Of a DNA stretch of 64,000 nt, positions 40,020 through 48,464 are shown piece by piece; the first letter of the stretch is position 1, and each line of letters begins with the position of its first letter. The stretch spans positions 248,001 to 312,000 of the forward strand of contig NZ_JBBOWX010000001.1 in assembly GCF_038007285.1 (NCBI RefSeq). The letters run 5' to 3'. The stretch comes from Sporosarcina sp. FSL K6-3457. Its GTDB lineage: Bacteria > Bacillota > Bacilli > Bacillales_A > Planococcaceae. The notes under the pieces were generated by a model. It saw only the letters and a program-made list of their open reading frames with translations, had not been told where the DNA came from and ran no database searches. The translations under genes and the position numbers were made by a program.

Positions 40020-41192
40020 GTGGAGAAAAATAAAGATAAAGAAGTGTTACGAAAAGCGGGTGACGTTGTATTATTCATCGTCATTATGGGATTTACTTTG
40101 CCAATTATGCTCATGGGGATGCTATATGTTTGGTTTGGTGGGCTCCCCTTTTTACTGCCGCTGTTGCTAGTACTTTATGTGTCGGTGGGGGCTATGTTAG
40201 TTGTGACTCTGTTTAATAAAAGTAAGCATAAAAAAACTGTGTATCGCATCATTATGGGGGCCATCGTCTTGTCATTAATCCCTGCGATTCCAGGTATTTA
40301 CGATAAAACAAGGCATGTCGTTCGAGATGGTTATGTGGATACAACTAGCTATGCACCTTTTCACGAGCATTCACAAGTAGTAACCCTGAAGGAGCCTTCA
40401 ACGCTAAAAATTGAAGATAATCTTCCCATTCTGGATGGTGCGACGGCGCTGTATCCTATTTACTCGGCATTTGCGCAGGCTGTTTACCCTGAAAAAGAAT
40501 ATTATCAGCATGATAGTGAGGTGATGTCGAATCGTACGGGAGAAGCCTATAATAATCTGATTAACGGCAGAGTCGACATCATTTTTGTAGCAGCTCCATC
40601 TGACCAGCAGCTGGCGACGGCGAAGCGATTAGGTAATGAATTGAAGCTGACACCTATAGGTAAAGAAGCCTTTGTGTTCTTCGTCAATGATAAAAATCCT
40701 GTGCAAAGCTTGACGGAGGATGAAATCAAAAGCATTTATGCGGGGGACATTACAAATTGGAAAGAGGTTGGTGGTAAGAACAAAGACATTCGTGCCTTCC
40801 AGCGGCCGCAAGATAGTGGTAGTCAGACAGCTCTTCAACATTTTATGGGGGACACGCCAATAATGGATCCACCTGTTGAAGATATTGCGTCACTGATGGG
40901 AACAATCATCGACCAAGTATCCGATTATAAAAATTACAACAATGCGATGGGCTATACGTTTAGATATTATTCAACGGAAATGACGAACAATAATAGCATT
41001 CGTTTACTAGCGGTAAATGGTGTAGAGCCGACGAAGGATACCATTCGATCAGGCGAGTACCCGATTACCAATGAGCTGTATGCGGTGACTGCTGGTAGTG
41101 ATAATCCACATGTTGCCGAGTTTATTGATTGGATATTGTCGGAGCAAGGGCAGGAAATTGTGGAGAAGACGGGGTATGTATCGATTAAATGA
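40020..41192 (+). CDS. Membrane-anchored PstS-like phosphate-binding-fold protein
   Basis: A 390-residue protein with three N-terminal transmembrane spans (about residues 15-39, 42-65 and 76-93) and a C-terminal PstS-like domain (ILDGATALYPIYSAFAQAVYP, NLINGRVDIIFVAAPSDQQ, IYAGDITNWKEVGGKNKDIRAFQRPQDSGSQTALQHFMG). The domain keeps the alternating glycine/serine text that binds phosphate in PstS. No ABC transporter genes are adjacent, so it may act as a sensor or chaperone and not as a transport receptor. The GTG start follows GGGGGTAG. No Pho box is seen upstream. Confidence 0.82.
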   Translation: MEKNKDKEVLRKAGDVVLFIVIMGFTLPIMLMGMLYVWFGGLPFLLPLLLVLYVSVGAMLVVTLFNKSKHKKTVYRIIMGAIVLSLIPAIPGIYDKTRHVVRDGYVDTTSYAPFHEHSQVVTLKEPSTLKIEDNLPILDGATALYPIYSAFAQAVYPEKEYYQHDSEVMSNRTGEAYNNLINGRVDIIFVAAPSDQQLATAKRLGNELKLTPIGKEAFVFFVNDKNPVQSLTEDEIKSIYAGDITNWKEVGGKNKDIRAFQRPQDSGSQTALQHFMGDTPIMDPPVEDIASLMGTIIDQVSDYKNYNNAMGYTFRYYSTEMTNNNSIRLLAVNGVEPTKDTIRSGEYPITNELYAVTAGSDNPHVAEFIDWILSEQGQEIVEKTGYVSIK

Positions 41193-41221
41193 TTGATTTT
41201 TGTAGTAGTAAAGTAGTGTTT

Positions 41222-41334
41222 CGCCAATAAGTTGCTCGTAAGCGCCAATAACCGGACTAGGAGCGCCAATAAAAGCCTGATGAACGCCAATAACGGTACC
41301 GCAAGCGCCAATAAATTCTAGTCAATGCAATAAT
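41222..41334. repeat. Tandem array of CGCCAATAA with exact 21-bp period
   Basis: CGCCAATAA occurs at 41222, 41243, 41264, 41285 and 41306, each 21 bases after the last; a degenerate TGCAATAA continues the series near 41326. The 12-base spacers between the motifs differ. It lies between the PstS-like gene and the nitronate monooxygenase gene, outside coding sequence. Confidence 0.85.
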
Positions 41335-41399
41335 TATTTGAAAACTCTCTTTACACAATTCATTGAAAACAGACTACATTTGTATAATTGGAGGAAAAT

Positions 41400-42419
41400 A
41401 TGATGAAATGGACAACACGGTTGGAAATCGATCACCCTATTATCCAAGCCCCAATGGCAGGTGTGACGACGCCGGAGTTTGTAGCGGCATCTACAGAAGC
41501 GGGCATACTTGGCTCGATTGGAGCAGGCTATCTTTCGGCGGAGGAAACACGGAAGTTTATTCGTGAGGTGAAGGAAAGAACGGATAAGCCGTTTGCGGTG
41601 AATTTGTTTGTGCCGGAGCAGGTTGAAATGCAACAGCTCTATTTGCGAGAAGCTTATGAGGCGTTGCAGCCGGTTGGCAAGCAGTTGGGGATGCCGTTTT
41701 GGAAGACGCCGTTGTCGGAATCACAGTTTGATGGGCAAGTGCAAGTCGTAGTGGAGGAAGGTGTGAAAATTTGTTCATTCACATTTGGATTGCCAGATGA
41801 AAAGATTGTCCGATTGCTGAAGGACAATGATGTCTATCTTATCGGAACGGCGACGACGATAGAAGAGGTGAAGCTAGCGGAACAGGCCGGGATCGATGCG
41901 GTTGTTGTGCAAGGCAGTGAGGCTGGTGGACATCGAGGCTCTTTTGCCGGGGAAGTGGTATTGATACAGTTGGATGAATTGCTGAAAGAAGTTCTGGCAG
42001 CAGTGAAAATTCCAGTTATCGCGGCAGGTGGCATTGCAACGAAAGAAAGAGTAGCGAGTGTACTAGCGTCAGGGGCGCAAGCTGTCCAAATCGGAACGGC
42101 ATTGCTTGCGGCAGATGAAAGTGGTGCACATCCTGTCTACAAGCAAGCTATTTTGGCAGCGGATGAAGGAGGTACGACTGTCACTAAAGTCTTTTCTGGC
42201 AAAGCAGCACGCGGCATTCGCAACCAATTCATGCTAGAGATGAAAGACACGGTCATTGCACCGTATCCTTATCAAAATGACTTGACGAAGGAACTCCGTA
42301 AAGCAGCGGCGCAGCAAGGGAAATCGGAATTCATGTCGCTATGGGCGGGGGAAAGTGTGCATTTGACTACGAAGGGAACTGTAAAGGAAATTCTTGCAGA
42401 ACTCTATAATCCGCTATAA
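41400..42419 (+). CDS. NAD(P)H-flavin nitronate monooxygenase / enoyl-reductase-like (NMO family)
   Basis: A 339-residue FMN TIM-barrel enzyme. The start WTTRLEIDHPIIQAPMAGVTTPEFVAA, the flavin-binding GIDAVVVQGSEAGGHRG and the phosphate loop IAAGGIATKERVASVLASGAQAVQIGTALL are typical of class I/II nitronate monooxygenases, which detoxify nitronates such as propionate-3-nitronate. The family also includes FabK-type enoyl-ACP reductases; the lack of a fatty-acid gene context argues against that. ATGs at 41400 and 41403 both fit SD GGAGG (41390-41394). Confidence 0.9.
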   Translation: MMKWTTRLEIDHPIIQAPMAGVTTPEFVAASTEAGILGSIGAGYLSAEETRKFIREVKERTDKPFAVNLFVPEQVEMQQLYLREAYEALQPVGKQLGMPFWKTPLSESQFDGQVQVVVEEGVKICSFTFGLPDEKIVRLLKDNDVYLIGTATTIEEVKLAEQAGIDAVVVQGSEAGGHRGSFAGEVVLIQLDELLKEVLAAVKIPVIAAGGIATKERVASVLASGAQAVQIGTALLAADESGAHPVYKQAILAADEGGTTVTKVFSGKAARGIRNQFMLEMKDTVIAPYPYQNDLTKELRKAAAQQGKSEFMSLWAGESVHLTTKGTVKEILAELYNPL

Positions 42420-42603
42420 TAGGATTATCTAAATTCAGATAAAGCCTCGTACGGTTGTCACGGATTTTCAAGAAAACGGAACAAGTAAGTTGAATAAAAT
42501 TAAAGTTCAAACTTGGTGAATATCGTGTTTATGCCTGGGGGGAATAAACTGGTTTATTGTCCCCCATCTCACTTTGATTAACAAGTTAGATGGATATCAC
42601 TAA

Positions 42604-43290
42604 CTATCGAGTTGAGCCTGAAAACTCAATTTGCTTACTAGTTAATATCTCTACCCATTCACTGTCATTCCAAATGCCGGGGTTATCAATCGTTATATTT
42701 TCTCCACGCACCATGAAATCATAGGTATCTTTTCCACCTGTATACCAATCAGCAATGACTAACTTGCCGTTTACATTCTGTACAAGAAATTCAGTGGATT
42801 CACCATAACCACCTGTAAATTTTTTAATGTGCACAGGTAAGTATAAATAGAGATAATCTCCATCCACGTCATCAGTATATTCGACTTCCCAAGCGTCAAT
42901 CTCAATATTTTTCACCTTACTATTTAAATTTCCTTTCAGATCATATTGGGATTGAATCTTCTTTTGCGTATACTGTTTAAGGTTATCATTATCGATAAAT
43001 GTATCTAATTCAATATCTGAACCGTTCCAGACCGCTTTATAATAGTCAGTCAGCGCGCTCACACACAGTTCATAAGCCATTTCAGAATCCTGAATGGATA
43101 GTTCCGCCTCATTCTTAGCTACATATTCGGGAGAATCTTGTAGTACATTCTGTTCTGTATCAGACGTAATTTCAGTGTTTACAGTACGATCTGCGCTGCT
43201 TTCTTCCAAGACTATAGGTGCATCGATACTAGTATCCTTTACACAGGCACTCAGAGTAAATAAGACTACGAACAGATAAGCAAATTTCAT
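42604..43290 (-). CDS. Lipoprotein of unknown function
   Basis: A 228-residue lipoprotein. The short signal ends in TLSAC with the anchor Cys16. The mature protein has a polar linker, then a helical part (ELSIQDSEMAYELCVSALTDYYKAVW) and a beta-rich part (KNIEIDAWEVEYTDDVDGDYLYLYLPVHIKK; KLVIADWYTGGKDTYDFMVRGENITI) that resembles an NTF2/SnoaL-like cone by pattern, though I cannot confirm this. SD GGGAGGGA precedes the ATG at 43290. It is divergent from another small lipoprotein gene. Confidence 0.75.
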   Translation of the reverse strand: MKFAYLFVVLFTLSACVKDTSIDAPIVLEESSADRTVNTEITSDTEQNVLQDSPEYVAKNEAELSIQDSEMAYELCVSALTDYYKAVWNGSDIELDTFIDNDNLKQYTQKKIQSQYDLKGNLNSKVKNIEIDAWEVEYTDDVDGDYLYLYLPVHIKKFTGGYGESTEFLVQNVNGKLVIADWYTGGKDTYDFMVRGENITIDNPGIWNDSEWVEILTSKQIEFSGSTR

Positions 43291-43468
43291 TGTATTCCCT
43301 CCCATTTAAGTATGAATTGATATTTTGAAGCTAGGATTAAGCATATTTCAACACAATTCATCGCCTGTTTTTCCATTATCTTATATAATATACTTGAAAG
43401 TACTCATATTATAATTAAAATGTAACACTGTATAACTAAAACCGTCTACTCTATACGGAGGGATATGT

Positions 43469-43834
43469 ATGAATAGATGGTTATTAGTAGTATGCATGAT
43501 TTTATTACTTGTCTTCTTAACAGGCTGCAATACAGGATACAAAGGAAATCCAACGCCTAAGGATTTTCTAGGAAATGCTGAAGCGGATATATTTGTTCTC
43601 GATAACATCGTTCATTCTAATGCACAGGATGTAGATTGGATTCAAGGATTTGACTATACACTAGTTGAACAAATTGCAGAAATCACAAAACAATCGAGCA
43701 TATCATGGAAATTCAAAAGTGGCACTGCCAACAAATTACCTGCTGGAACAAAAATCTATAATACGGATTCGGGATTCCTCATTGCCATTGTAGAAGGTGT
43801 AGAAATTCCCTATTTAGCAATATATGAAGGATAG
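43469..43834 (+). CDS. Small lipoprotein of unknown function
   Basis: A 121-residue lipoprotein with lipobox FLTGC (anchor Cys20). The rest is a single small domain: PKDFLGNAEADIFVLDNIVHSNAQDVDWIQ, then ISWKFKSGTANKLPAGTKIYNTDSGFLIAIVEG, which looks like a beta-barrel with a final strand IPYLAIYEG. I do not recognise the family. SD ACGGAGGG precedes the ATG. It is followed after 22 bases by a YcxB-like gene and is probably the first gene of a small operon. Confidence 0.75.
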   Translation: MNRWLLVVCMILLLVFLTGCNTGYKGNPTPKDFLGNAEADIFVLDNIVHSNAQDVDWIQGFDYTLVEQIAEITKQSSISWKFKSGTANKLPAGTKIYNTDSGFLIAIVEGVEIPYLAIYEG

Positions 43835-43856
43835 TTAAACCTAAAGGAGGATATTT

Positions 43857-44366
43857 ATGAACATTCACTATGAGTTAACAGAAGAGGACTATATTAACTT
43901 CAATTTGTACCACATCAAGCATTCTAAAATGGGCAAACGGTCTTTGCTGTTACAAAGGATTGTCACGCCATTTCTCTACATCATTGTAGCTTATCTATTT
44001 TCAATGATAGGCAATCTACCTTTTTTGCCACTGTTTATCACTTTTTTCATCGTGAGTGCACTATGGGTTATTTTTTATCCAAAATATTTTTATAGGCTCA
44101 TTGCCCGTAATGCGAAAAAAATGATTAAAGAGGGCAAGAATGACGATTTATTGGGCAATCATCAGCTGCAAATGTCAGATGCAGGATTGGTAGATACGAC
44201 TGCCAATAAAGAAACAAAAGTTACGTGGTCGGGCATAACAAGTGTGAAAGAAGACGATGGTTATTTCTTTCTCTACAATAGTTCCGTGAGCGCTTATATC
44301 CTTCCAAAAAGGGAGTTAGATCATGTGGATGAAGTGCGGCAGTATATTCAATCGAGGGCATCATGA
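43857..44366 (+). CDS. YcxB-family membrane protein
   Basis: A 169-residue protein with two transmembrane spans in residues about 37-78 (IVTPFLYIIVAYLFSMIGNL and FLPLFITFFIVSALWVIFY) between a conserved N-terminal strand region (IHYELTEEDYINFNLYHIKHSK) and a C-terminal YcxB-like PH-type domain (LVDTTANKETKVTWSGITSVKEDDGYFFLYNSSVSAYILPKREL). The function of the family is not established. The ATG follows AAAGGAGGA. Confidence 0.85.
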   Translation: MNIHYELTEEDYINFNLYHIKHSKMGKRSLLLQRIVTPFLYIIVAYLFSMIGNLPFLPLFITFFIVSALWVIFYPKYFYRLIARNAKKMIKEGKNDDLLGNHQLQMSDAGLVDTTANKETKVTWSGITSVKEDDGYFFLYNSSVSAYILPKRELDHVDEVRQYIQSRAS

Positions 44367-44403
44367 GTGAAGAATAACGTTGTTATTCAAAGGTGGGATT
44401 CGC

Positions 44404-44712
44404 TTGAGAGTTGGTTATAGTATTTTAAGAGAAATTCATAAGAAGCATTTCACACCCAATGCCGAGGATTATGGGCTCAAAGAAAGAGAGTTCGAAAACT
44501 TTGTTTTTTTATTGGAAAATCAAGAGTATGTGGAAAGAGTGCTGAGAGTGAACGACGAATTCTCTTTAAACGCAGCTCGTGTAACCCAAAAAGGAATAGA
44601 GTTGCTAGAAGAACATCGACAATACGAAGAATCCTATCCAGAAAGAGAGAATTTGAAGGCGTGGGTACAAATTGAAAAAGAGTTGTATGCCAATGAAGCA
44701 GAAAAAGAATAA
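44404..44712 (+). CDS. YjcQ-family winged-helix small protein
   Basis: A 102-residue soluble protein of the YjcQ type. The text YSILREIHKKHFTPNAEDYGLKEREFENFVFLLENQEYVERVLRV with VTQKGIELLEEH fits a short winged-helix fold. The TTG start at 44404 lies seven bases after AGGTGG; an upstream TTG in frame lacks an SD. Phage-like and host versions of this family exist, and function is unknown. Confidence 0.75.
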   Translation: MRVGYSILREIHKKHFTPNAEDYGLKEREFENFVFLLENQEYVERVLRVNDEFSLNAARVTQKGIELLEEHRQYEESYPERENLKAWVQIEKELYANEAEKE

Positions 44713-44768
44713 CCTATGTACTCATACTTTCAAAATCAATCATTGTCTAGTAAAGGGGTAACATAGAG

Positions 44769-45689
44769 ATGGCGAAGTGGAATGAAAAACTGGATAGGTC
44801 GAGCAAGTTATTAGCATTTGTTTATAGCATTCTCATCGTAGTCCCAGTCTATAGCCTATTAGGAAATGCTTATTATGTAGATTATCTAAATAGCTTTATA
44901 TTATTAGGGACACTGCTAGTAATTCCGATTGTTGCTTTAATCTTCCTGATTATTTTCCGGAGAAACAAATTTAAGAGTCTTACCATCACTTTAGTAATCG
45001 TATGGGGAGTGATCTTTTGTAGTTATGAAATACGACTCCTAGACTACGAAGGTAATACCTATAGAGTAGATAGTTATAGAGAACCAGAAGAATTGCTAGA
45101 AAAATCGGGAATACATATTTTAGTTGTGGGGTTGAATGATATTTATTATTTAGAAGATAAAGAGGTGATAAAGGATACCTATGGAAAAAATGGTATTCAA
45201 ATTTTGGAGATGCATAAAATTAAAAATCGAGACAAATATAGAAGCAAGACAACAGAGCTAAAACAATTTTTCGGATTTGGCAAAGAGGAAAATGCATTTC
45301 AATTGATGGGCGAAAATGTAAGAAATTATATTGATGAAGACATCGAATTTATTAACGAATTTCTTAGTCGAGAAAATCTAGAGGGAGATAGTGCTGGGCT
45401 AGCATTAGGTCTTACTGCAATGATTCATCAAGGGAATTTCGTAAATGAATTACCCATTGGCGTTACTGGGACACTGGAACCTAATGGTGATGTCATGCCA
45501 GTTGGCGGGATAAAAGCGAAAATGATGATTGCGGAGCAAAACAGTTTCCCAGCTGTACTAATCCCATTGGCGAATCGAGAAGAAGCAGAAGTTGTGAGAT
45601 TACAACAGGAACTAACTATAGAAATCTTACCTGTTAGCCATATCGATGAAGCTGTACTAGCCATTAAGGAATTGAATGCGAATCAGTAA
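44769..45689 (+). CDS. Membrane-anchored Lon-type (S16) serine protease-like protein
   Basis: 306 residues. The first 85 residues hold about three transmembrane spans (LLAFVYSILIVVPVYSLLG, FILLGTLLVIPIVALIFLIIF, LTITLVIVWGVIFCSYEI). A linker domain follows. Residues about 195-300 form a Lon proteolytic domain: the catalytic serine lies in GDSAGLALGLTAM (Ser208) and the catalytic lysine in PVGGIKAKMMIAEQ (Lys249), giving the Ser-Lys dyad with Lon-like spacing. There is no ATPase domain and no PDZ domain, which separates it from Lon and from YlbL. Its topology would be an N-terminal anchor with the protease domain on one face. SD AAAGGGG precedes the ATG. Substrate unknown. Confidence 0.85.
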   Translation: MAKWNEKLDRSSKLLAFVYSILIVVPVYSLLGNAYYVDYLNSFILLGTLLVIPIVALIFLIIFRRNKFKSLTITLVIVWGVIFCSYEIRLLDYEGNTYRVDSYREPEELLEKSGIHILVVGLNDIYYLEDKEVIKDTYGKNGIQILEMHKIKNRDKYRSKTTELKQFFGFGKEENAFQLMGENVRNYIDEDIEFINEFLSRENLEGDSAGLALGLTAMIHQGNFVNELPIGVTGTLEPNGDVMPVGGIKAKMMIAEQNSFPAVLIPLANREEAEVVRLQQELTIEILPVSHIDEAVLAIKELNANQ

Positions 45690-45738
45690 AAATATACATT
45701 CGATCGATAGAATCCAGTGTTATTTTGCTAATTAATAT

Positions 45739-45791
45739 AAAAGGCACCAGCCCTAAAACAGTTCAGGAACTGCTTAAGACTGGTGCCTTTT
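45739..45791. terminator. Bidirectional terminator between the S16-like and M48 protease genes
   Basis: AAAAGGCACCAG (45739-45750) pairs with CTGGTGCCTTTT (45780-45791), enclosing a second hairpin CAGTTC-AG-GAACTG (45759-45772). It lies between the two convergent genes. Confidence 0.9.
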
Positions 45792-45799
45792 AGTTGTGA

Positions 45800-47098
45800 T
45801 TACATATGATTTAATACTTTCTCAAATTCCTCAGTTGTCGTAACGTTTAAATAATCGAGTGCAGAATAGCCAGCAGCATCTTCCAGCGTAGGATCGGCAC
45901 CTGCGTTGTATAACAGTGCGGCGATATCATACGATTCGTTTGCTAGCGCTGCAGTTAGGGCAGTGGAATAGTCATCCGAATCATTAGGATTCGCACCTTC
46001 ATGGAGTAGCAATTCGACAACTTCTGCTTCAAAGTTATAGACCGCATAATGAAGTGCAGTCGTTAGTTCATCATCTTGCGCATGGATATCGGCTCCTTGG
46101 GAAATATACGCTTTCACTTGTGCAAGGTCGCCATTCGCTGCTGAAATCATAAGCGGGGTAGCGGTTTCAGGGAAAACATAATCCTGTGCTTCAGTTTCAG
46201 CAGACTCTGTGGCAGTCGGGAATAGGGTTGCAAAAAAAACAGTCCCCATAACAAGCATAACGACGACTCCAATATAAAGAAAGAACACAGCTGCCCCAGA
46301 AATGAGTGCGCCTACTGCTATTTTTCCGTTATTCGGTACGAAGTTTGGTGTATCTTCCACATTCATAAAGTGACCTACAGCTTGAATTCTTTTTGGTAAT
46401 AATGGATGAGTAGACGATATTTCCGCAAACCAAACAGCTACATTAGATTCGCTATGTATTTGCTCCAAATAAGCAAAATCATTTACCTCTTTGTAAAGAC
46501 TTTTCCCGATACTTAAGATAGTAAGTGCACGTTTTGCAGCCGGGCCGTCCTGTATGTAGTAGGCGGCACTCCGGTCACATGTATATTCGCAAGCACGGCT
46601 ATAGGCTTGGGAAAGAAAAGGAATAAAAGCAGCAGGGAGAGTAAGGATACTCTTCCAAACATGTCTACGCTGCACATGGGTCAACTCATGCGCGATAATA
46701 AAATCAAGTTCCTTGTCACCTTTTTCACGGGCTAATTCGAATACTTCCGAATAAATAACAACCATGTTGCGTCCAAAGAATCGTGTGGCAAAGGCATTAA
46801 AAGCTCCTTCGGAATGAATGACAAATACATCTGGCACCTTTTTAAGCTCCATTTTACGCGCTAACTCAACAACACGCTCATGCACATCCGGAAATTGCTG
46901 CTCACTGACTCGAACGCCATTCCCCCTTATACTGCCAAGCATGATGGCATTTGAAAATAAAATAAATGCAAGAATAACTAGTGCTATGCCAATTCCAATA
47001 ATACTAAGCGTAACAATCAGATAGATAAAGGCACTAATGATCACACTAATGACGAAATACGGTGTTTCTTTACTAGAGGTTATAGATGCTGAGTTCAA
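45800..47098 (-). CDS. M48 zinc metalloprotease with C-terminal ankyrin repeats
   Basis: A 432-residue membrane protease. Two hydrophobic spans lie at about residues 14-52, the zinc motif HELTH is at 137-141 (FIIAHELTHVQRRH), and the third ligand is expected in REACEYTCDRSA-like text (YSRACEYTCDRSAAYY). Another hydrophobic span (about 268-298) separates the protease domain from three ankyrin repeats (TPLMISAANGDLAQVKAYISQGADIHAQ, TALHYAVYNFEAEVVELLLHEGANPNDS, TALTAALANESYDIAALLYNAGADP). HtpX-type enzymes clear damaged membrane proteins; the ankyrin tail probably selects substrates or partners. The TTG at 47098 is chosen because AAAGGGTGA precedes it. Confidence 0.87.
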   Translation of the reverse strand: MNSASITSSKETPYFVISVIISAFIYLIVTLSIIGIGIALVILAFILFSNAIMLGSIRGNGVRVSEQQFPDVHERVVELARKMELKKVPDVFVIHSEGAFNAFATRFFGRNMVVIYSEVFELAREKGDKELDFIIAHELTHVQRRHVWKSILTLPAAFIPFLSQAYSRACEYTCDRSAAYYIQDGPAAKRALTILSIGKSLYKEVNDFAYLEQIHSESNVAVWFAEISSTHPLLPKRIQAVGHFMNVEDTPNFVPNNGKIAVGALISGAAVFFLYIGVVVMLVMGTVFFATLFPTATESAETEAQDYVFPETATPLMISAANGDLAQVKAYISQGADIHAQDDELTTALHYAVYNFEAEVVELLLHEGANPNDSDDYSTALTAALANESYDIAALLYNAGADPTLEDAAGYSALDYLNVTTTEEFEKVLNHM

Positions 47099-47381
47099 TC
47101 CACATTCACCCTTTCGAAATAAAGTTTTACATACAAATATAAATACTAGAGAGTTATCCAAATACAGTCAATAGGTATAGATGCTTCTTAGTTACGGAAA
47201 AATTAGTGAATAGGAACTATTGGAATATAAATAAGAAAACGTATCGATGAGGAAGGATGTGTTTTCTTGTACTCTACTTTACAACCTTGCAAGATGCTTC
47301 TTTAGCAAGTCATTAGCTAGTAGTATATGCTAAGATATAATTAATATTGGGAATAAATATACTTTATTAAGGAGACACATT

Positions 47382-48347
47382 ATGAAAGTGAAATTAGAAG
47401 ATGTTGCGAAGGCGGCAGGGGTATCCCCGACGACTGTATCTCGCGTGTTGAATAATAGAGGCTATATTAGTGAACAGACGAAAGAAAAAGTGGAGAACGC
47501 TATCAAGGAATTAAATTATTATCCTAATGATGTTGCGAGATCACTATTCAAAAAGAGAACGAATTTTATTGGGTTAATCGTTCCAACAGTTAGTAATCCC
47601 TTTTTTGGAGAATTATCGTTGTATATTGAAAATATCTGTTCTTCTTTGGGCTATAAGATTATTCTTTGCAATAGTTCAGGGCAGCTTGAAAAAGAGAAAG
47701 CTTACTCGACGATGTTGATTAGACATCAAGTAGATGGTATCATTGTTTGTTCGTATAACCGGGGAATCGATACGTATAAGTATCCGAAGCTTCCGATTGT
47801 TGCGATTGACCATTACTTAGCACCGACAATACCTGTAGTGGGTTCTGATAATTACATGGGTGGAAAAATGGCGGTACAGCATTTGATCGATCGAGGATGT
47901 CGATCAATTATTCATATTAACGGTCCTCTTGAATTGGAAACACCTGCTCAATATAGGCGGAAAGCTTACGAGGATCTGGTTGATAATCCGAGTACATATG
48001 AATTGCAGTTTGATGATGAAGATATCGTATTAGCGATTAGAAAAATTTTAGTGGAACGACCTGAAACAGATGGTATATTCGCTAGTGATGATATAATGGC
48101 AGCCGCCTGTTTGCAAGTTGCAAGAGAATTGAACATCCAAGTGCCTGAGCAATTAAAGGTCGTTGGCTATGATGGTACGAAAACAACGAGAAGCTTATTA
48201 CCTCAGCTCACGACGATTCAACAACCGATTGAGGAAATTGCTAAAACAGCTGTGAAAAAACTAATGGATATGATTGATAACTCTGAACTTTCAGGTCCCT
48301 ATGAAACGACATTGCCTGTTCAACTGTTAATCAATGAGACAACCTAA
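47382..48347 (+). CDS. LacI-family regulator of the fructan locus
   Basis: A 321-residue repressor. The N-terminal helix-turn-helix is classic LacI (VKLEDVAKAAGVSPTTVSRVLNNRGYISEQTKEKVENAIKELNYYPNDVARSL). The sugar-binding core has FIGLIVPTVSNPFFGEL, IIVCSYNRG and TDGIFASDDIMAAACLQVARELNIQVPEQLKVVGYDG. The gene lies directly upstream of the fructan transport operon and two LacI-type operators lie between them. The effector is probably fructose, sucrose or a phosphate of these. A TATAAT at 47336-47341 with a weak -35 marks its likely promoter. Confidence 0.92.
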   Translation: MKVKLEDVAKAAGVSPTTVSRVLNNRGYISEQTKEKVENAIKELNYYPNDVARSLFKKRTNFIGLIVPTVSNPFFGELSLYIENICSSLGYKIILCNSSGQLEKEKAYSTMLIRHQVDGIIVCSYNRGIDTYKYPKLPIVAIDHYLAPTIPVVGSDNYMGGKMAVQHLIDRGCRSIIHINGPLELETPAQYRRKAYEDLVDNPSTYELQFDDEDIVLAIRKILVERPETDGIFASDDIMAAACLQVARELNIQVPEQLKVVGYDGTKTTRSLLPQLTTIQQPIEEIAKTAVKKLMDMIDNSELSGPYETTLPVQLLINETT

Positions 48348-48371
48348 TTTTCTTGAGATTAGGTTTTTTTA
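48341..48371 (+). terminator. Terminator of the LacI-family gene
   Basis: AACCTAAT (48341-48348, includes the stop codon) pairs with ATTAGGTT (48358-48365), followed by a T-run. Confidence 0.85.
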
Positions 48372-48380
48372 AAATTATTT

Positions 48381-48421
48381 TATGTCAAGCGGTTGACATA
48401 TGAAAGCGGTTGACATATTAT
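48381..48421 (+). promoter_or_regulatory. Promoter of the fructan operon with tandem LacI-type operators
   Basis: Operator 1 is an inverted repeat TATGTCAA-GCGG-TTGACATA (48381-48400). Operator 2, 17 bases further, repeats AAGCGGTTGACATAT exactly (48404-48418) with a degenerate left half. The first TTGACA (48393-48398) also forms a -35, 17 bases from TATTAT (48416-48421). Bound repressor would cover both promoter elements. Confidence 0.78.
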
Positions 48422-48464
48422 TAACTCACAAATCAAAAAACAGTTAAGGGGGCTATGCATAGAA

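Noticed and set aside
41222..41334. CRISPR array
   Set aside because: The repeated unit is only nine bases with 12-base spacers and there are no cas genes; a CRISPR needs longer repeats and spacers.
41363..41388. TTGAAA and TATAAT before the nitronate monooxygenase gene as a promoter
   Set aside because: The hexamers are only 14 bases apart, too close for a SigA promoter; the -10 may be real but the pair is not supported.
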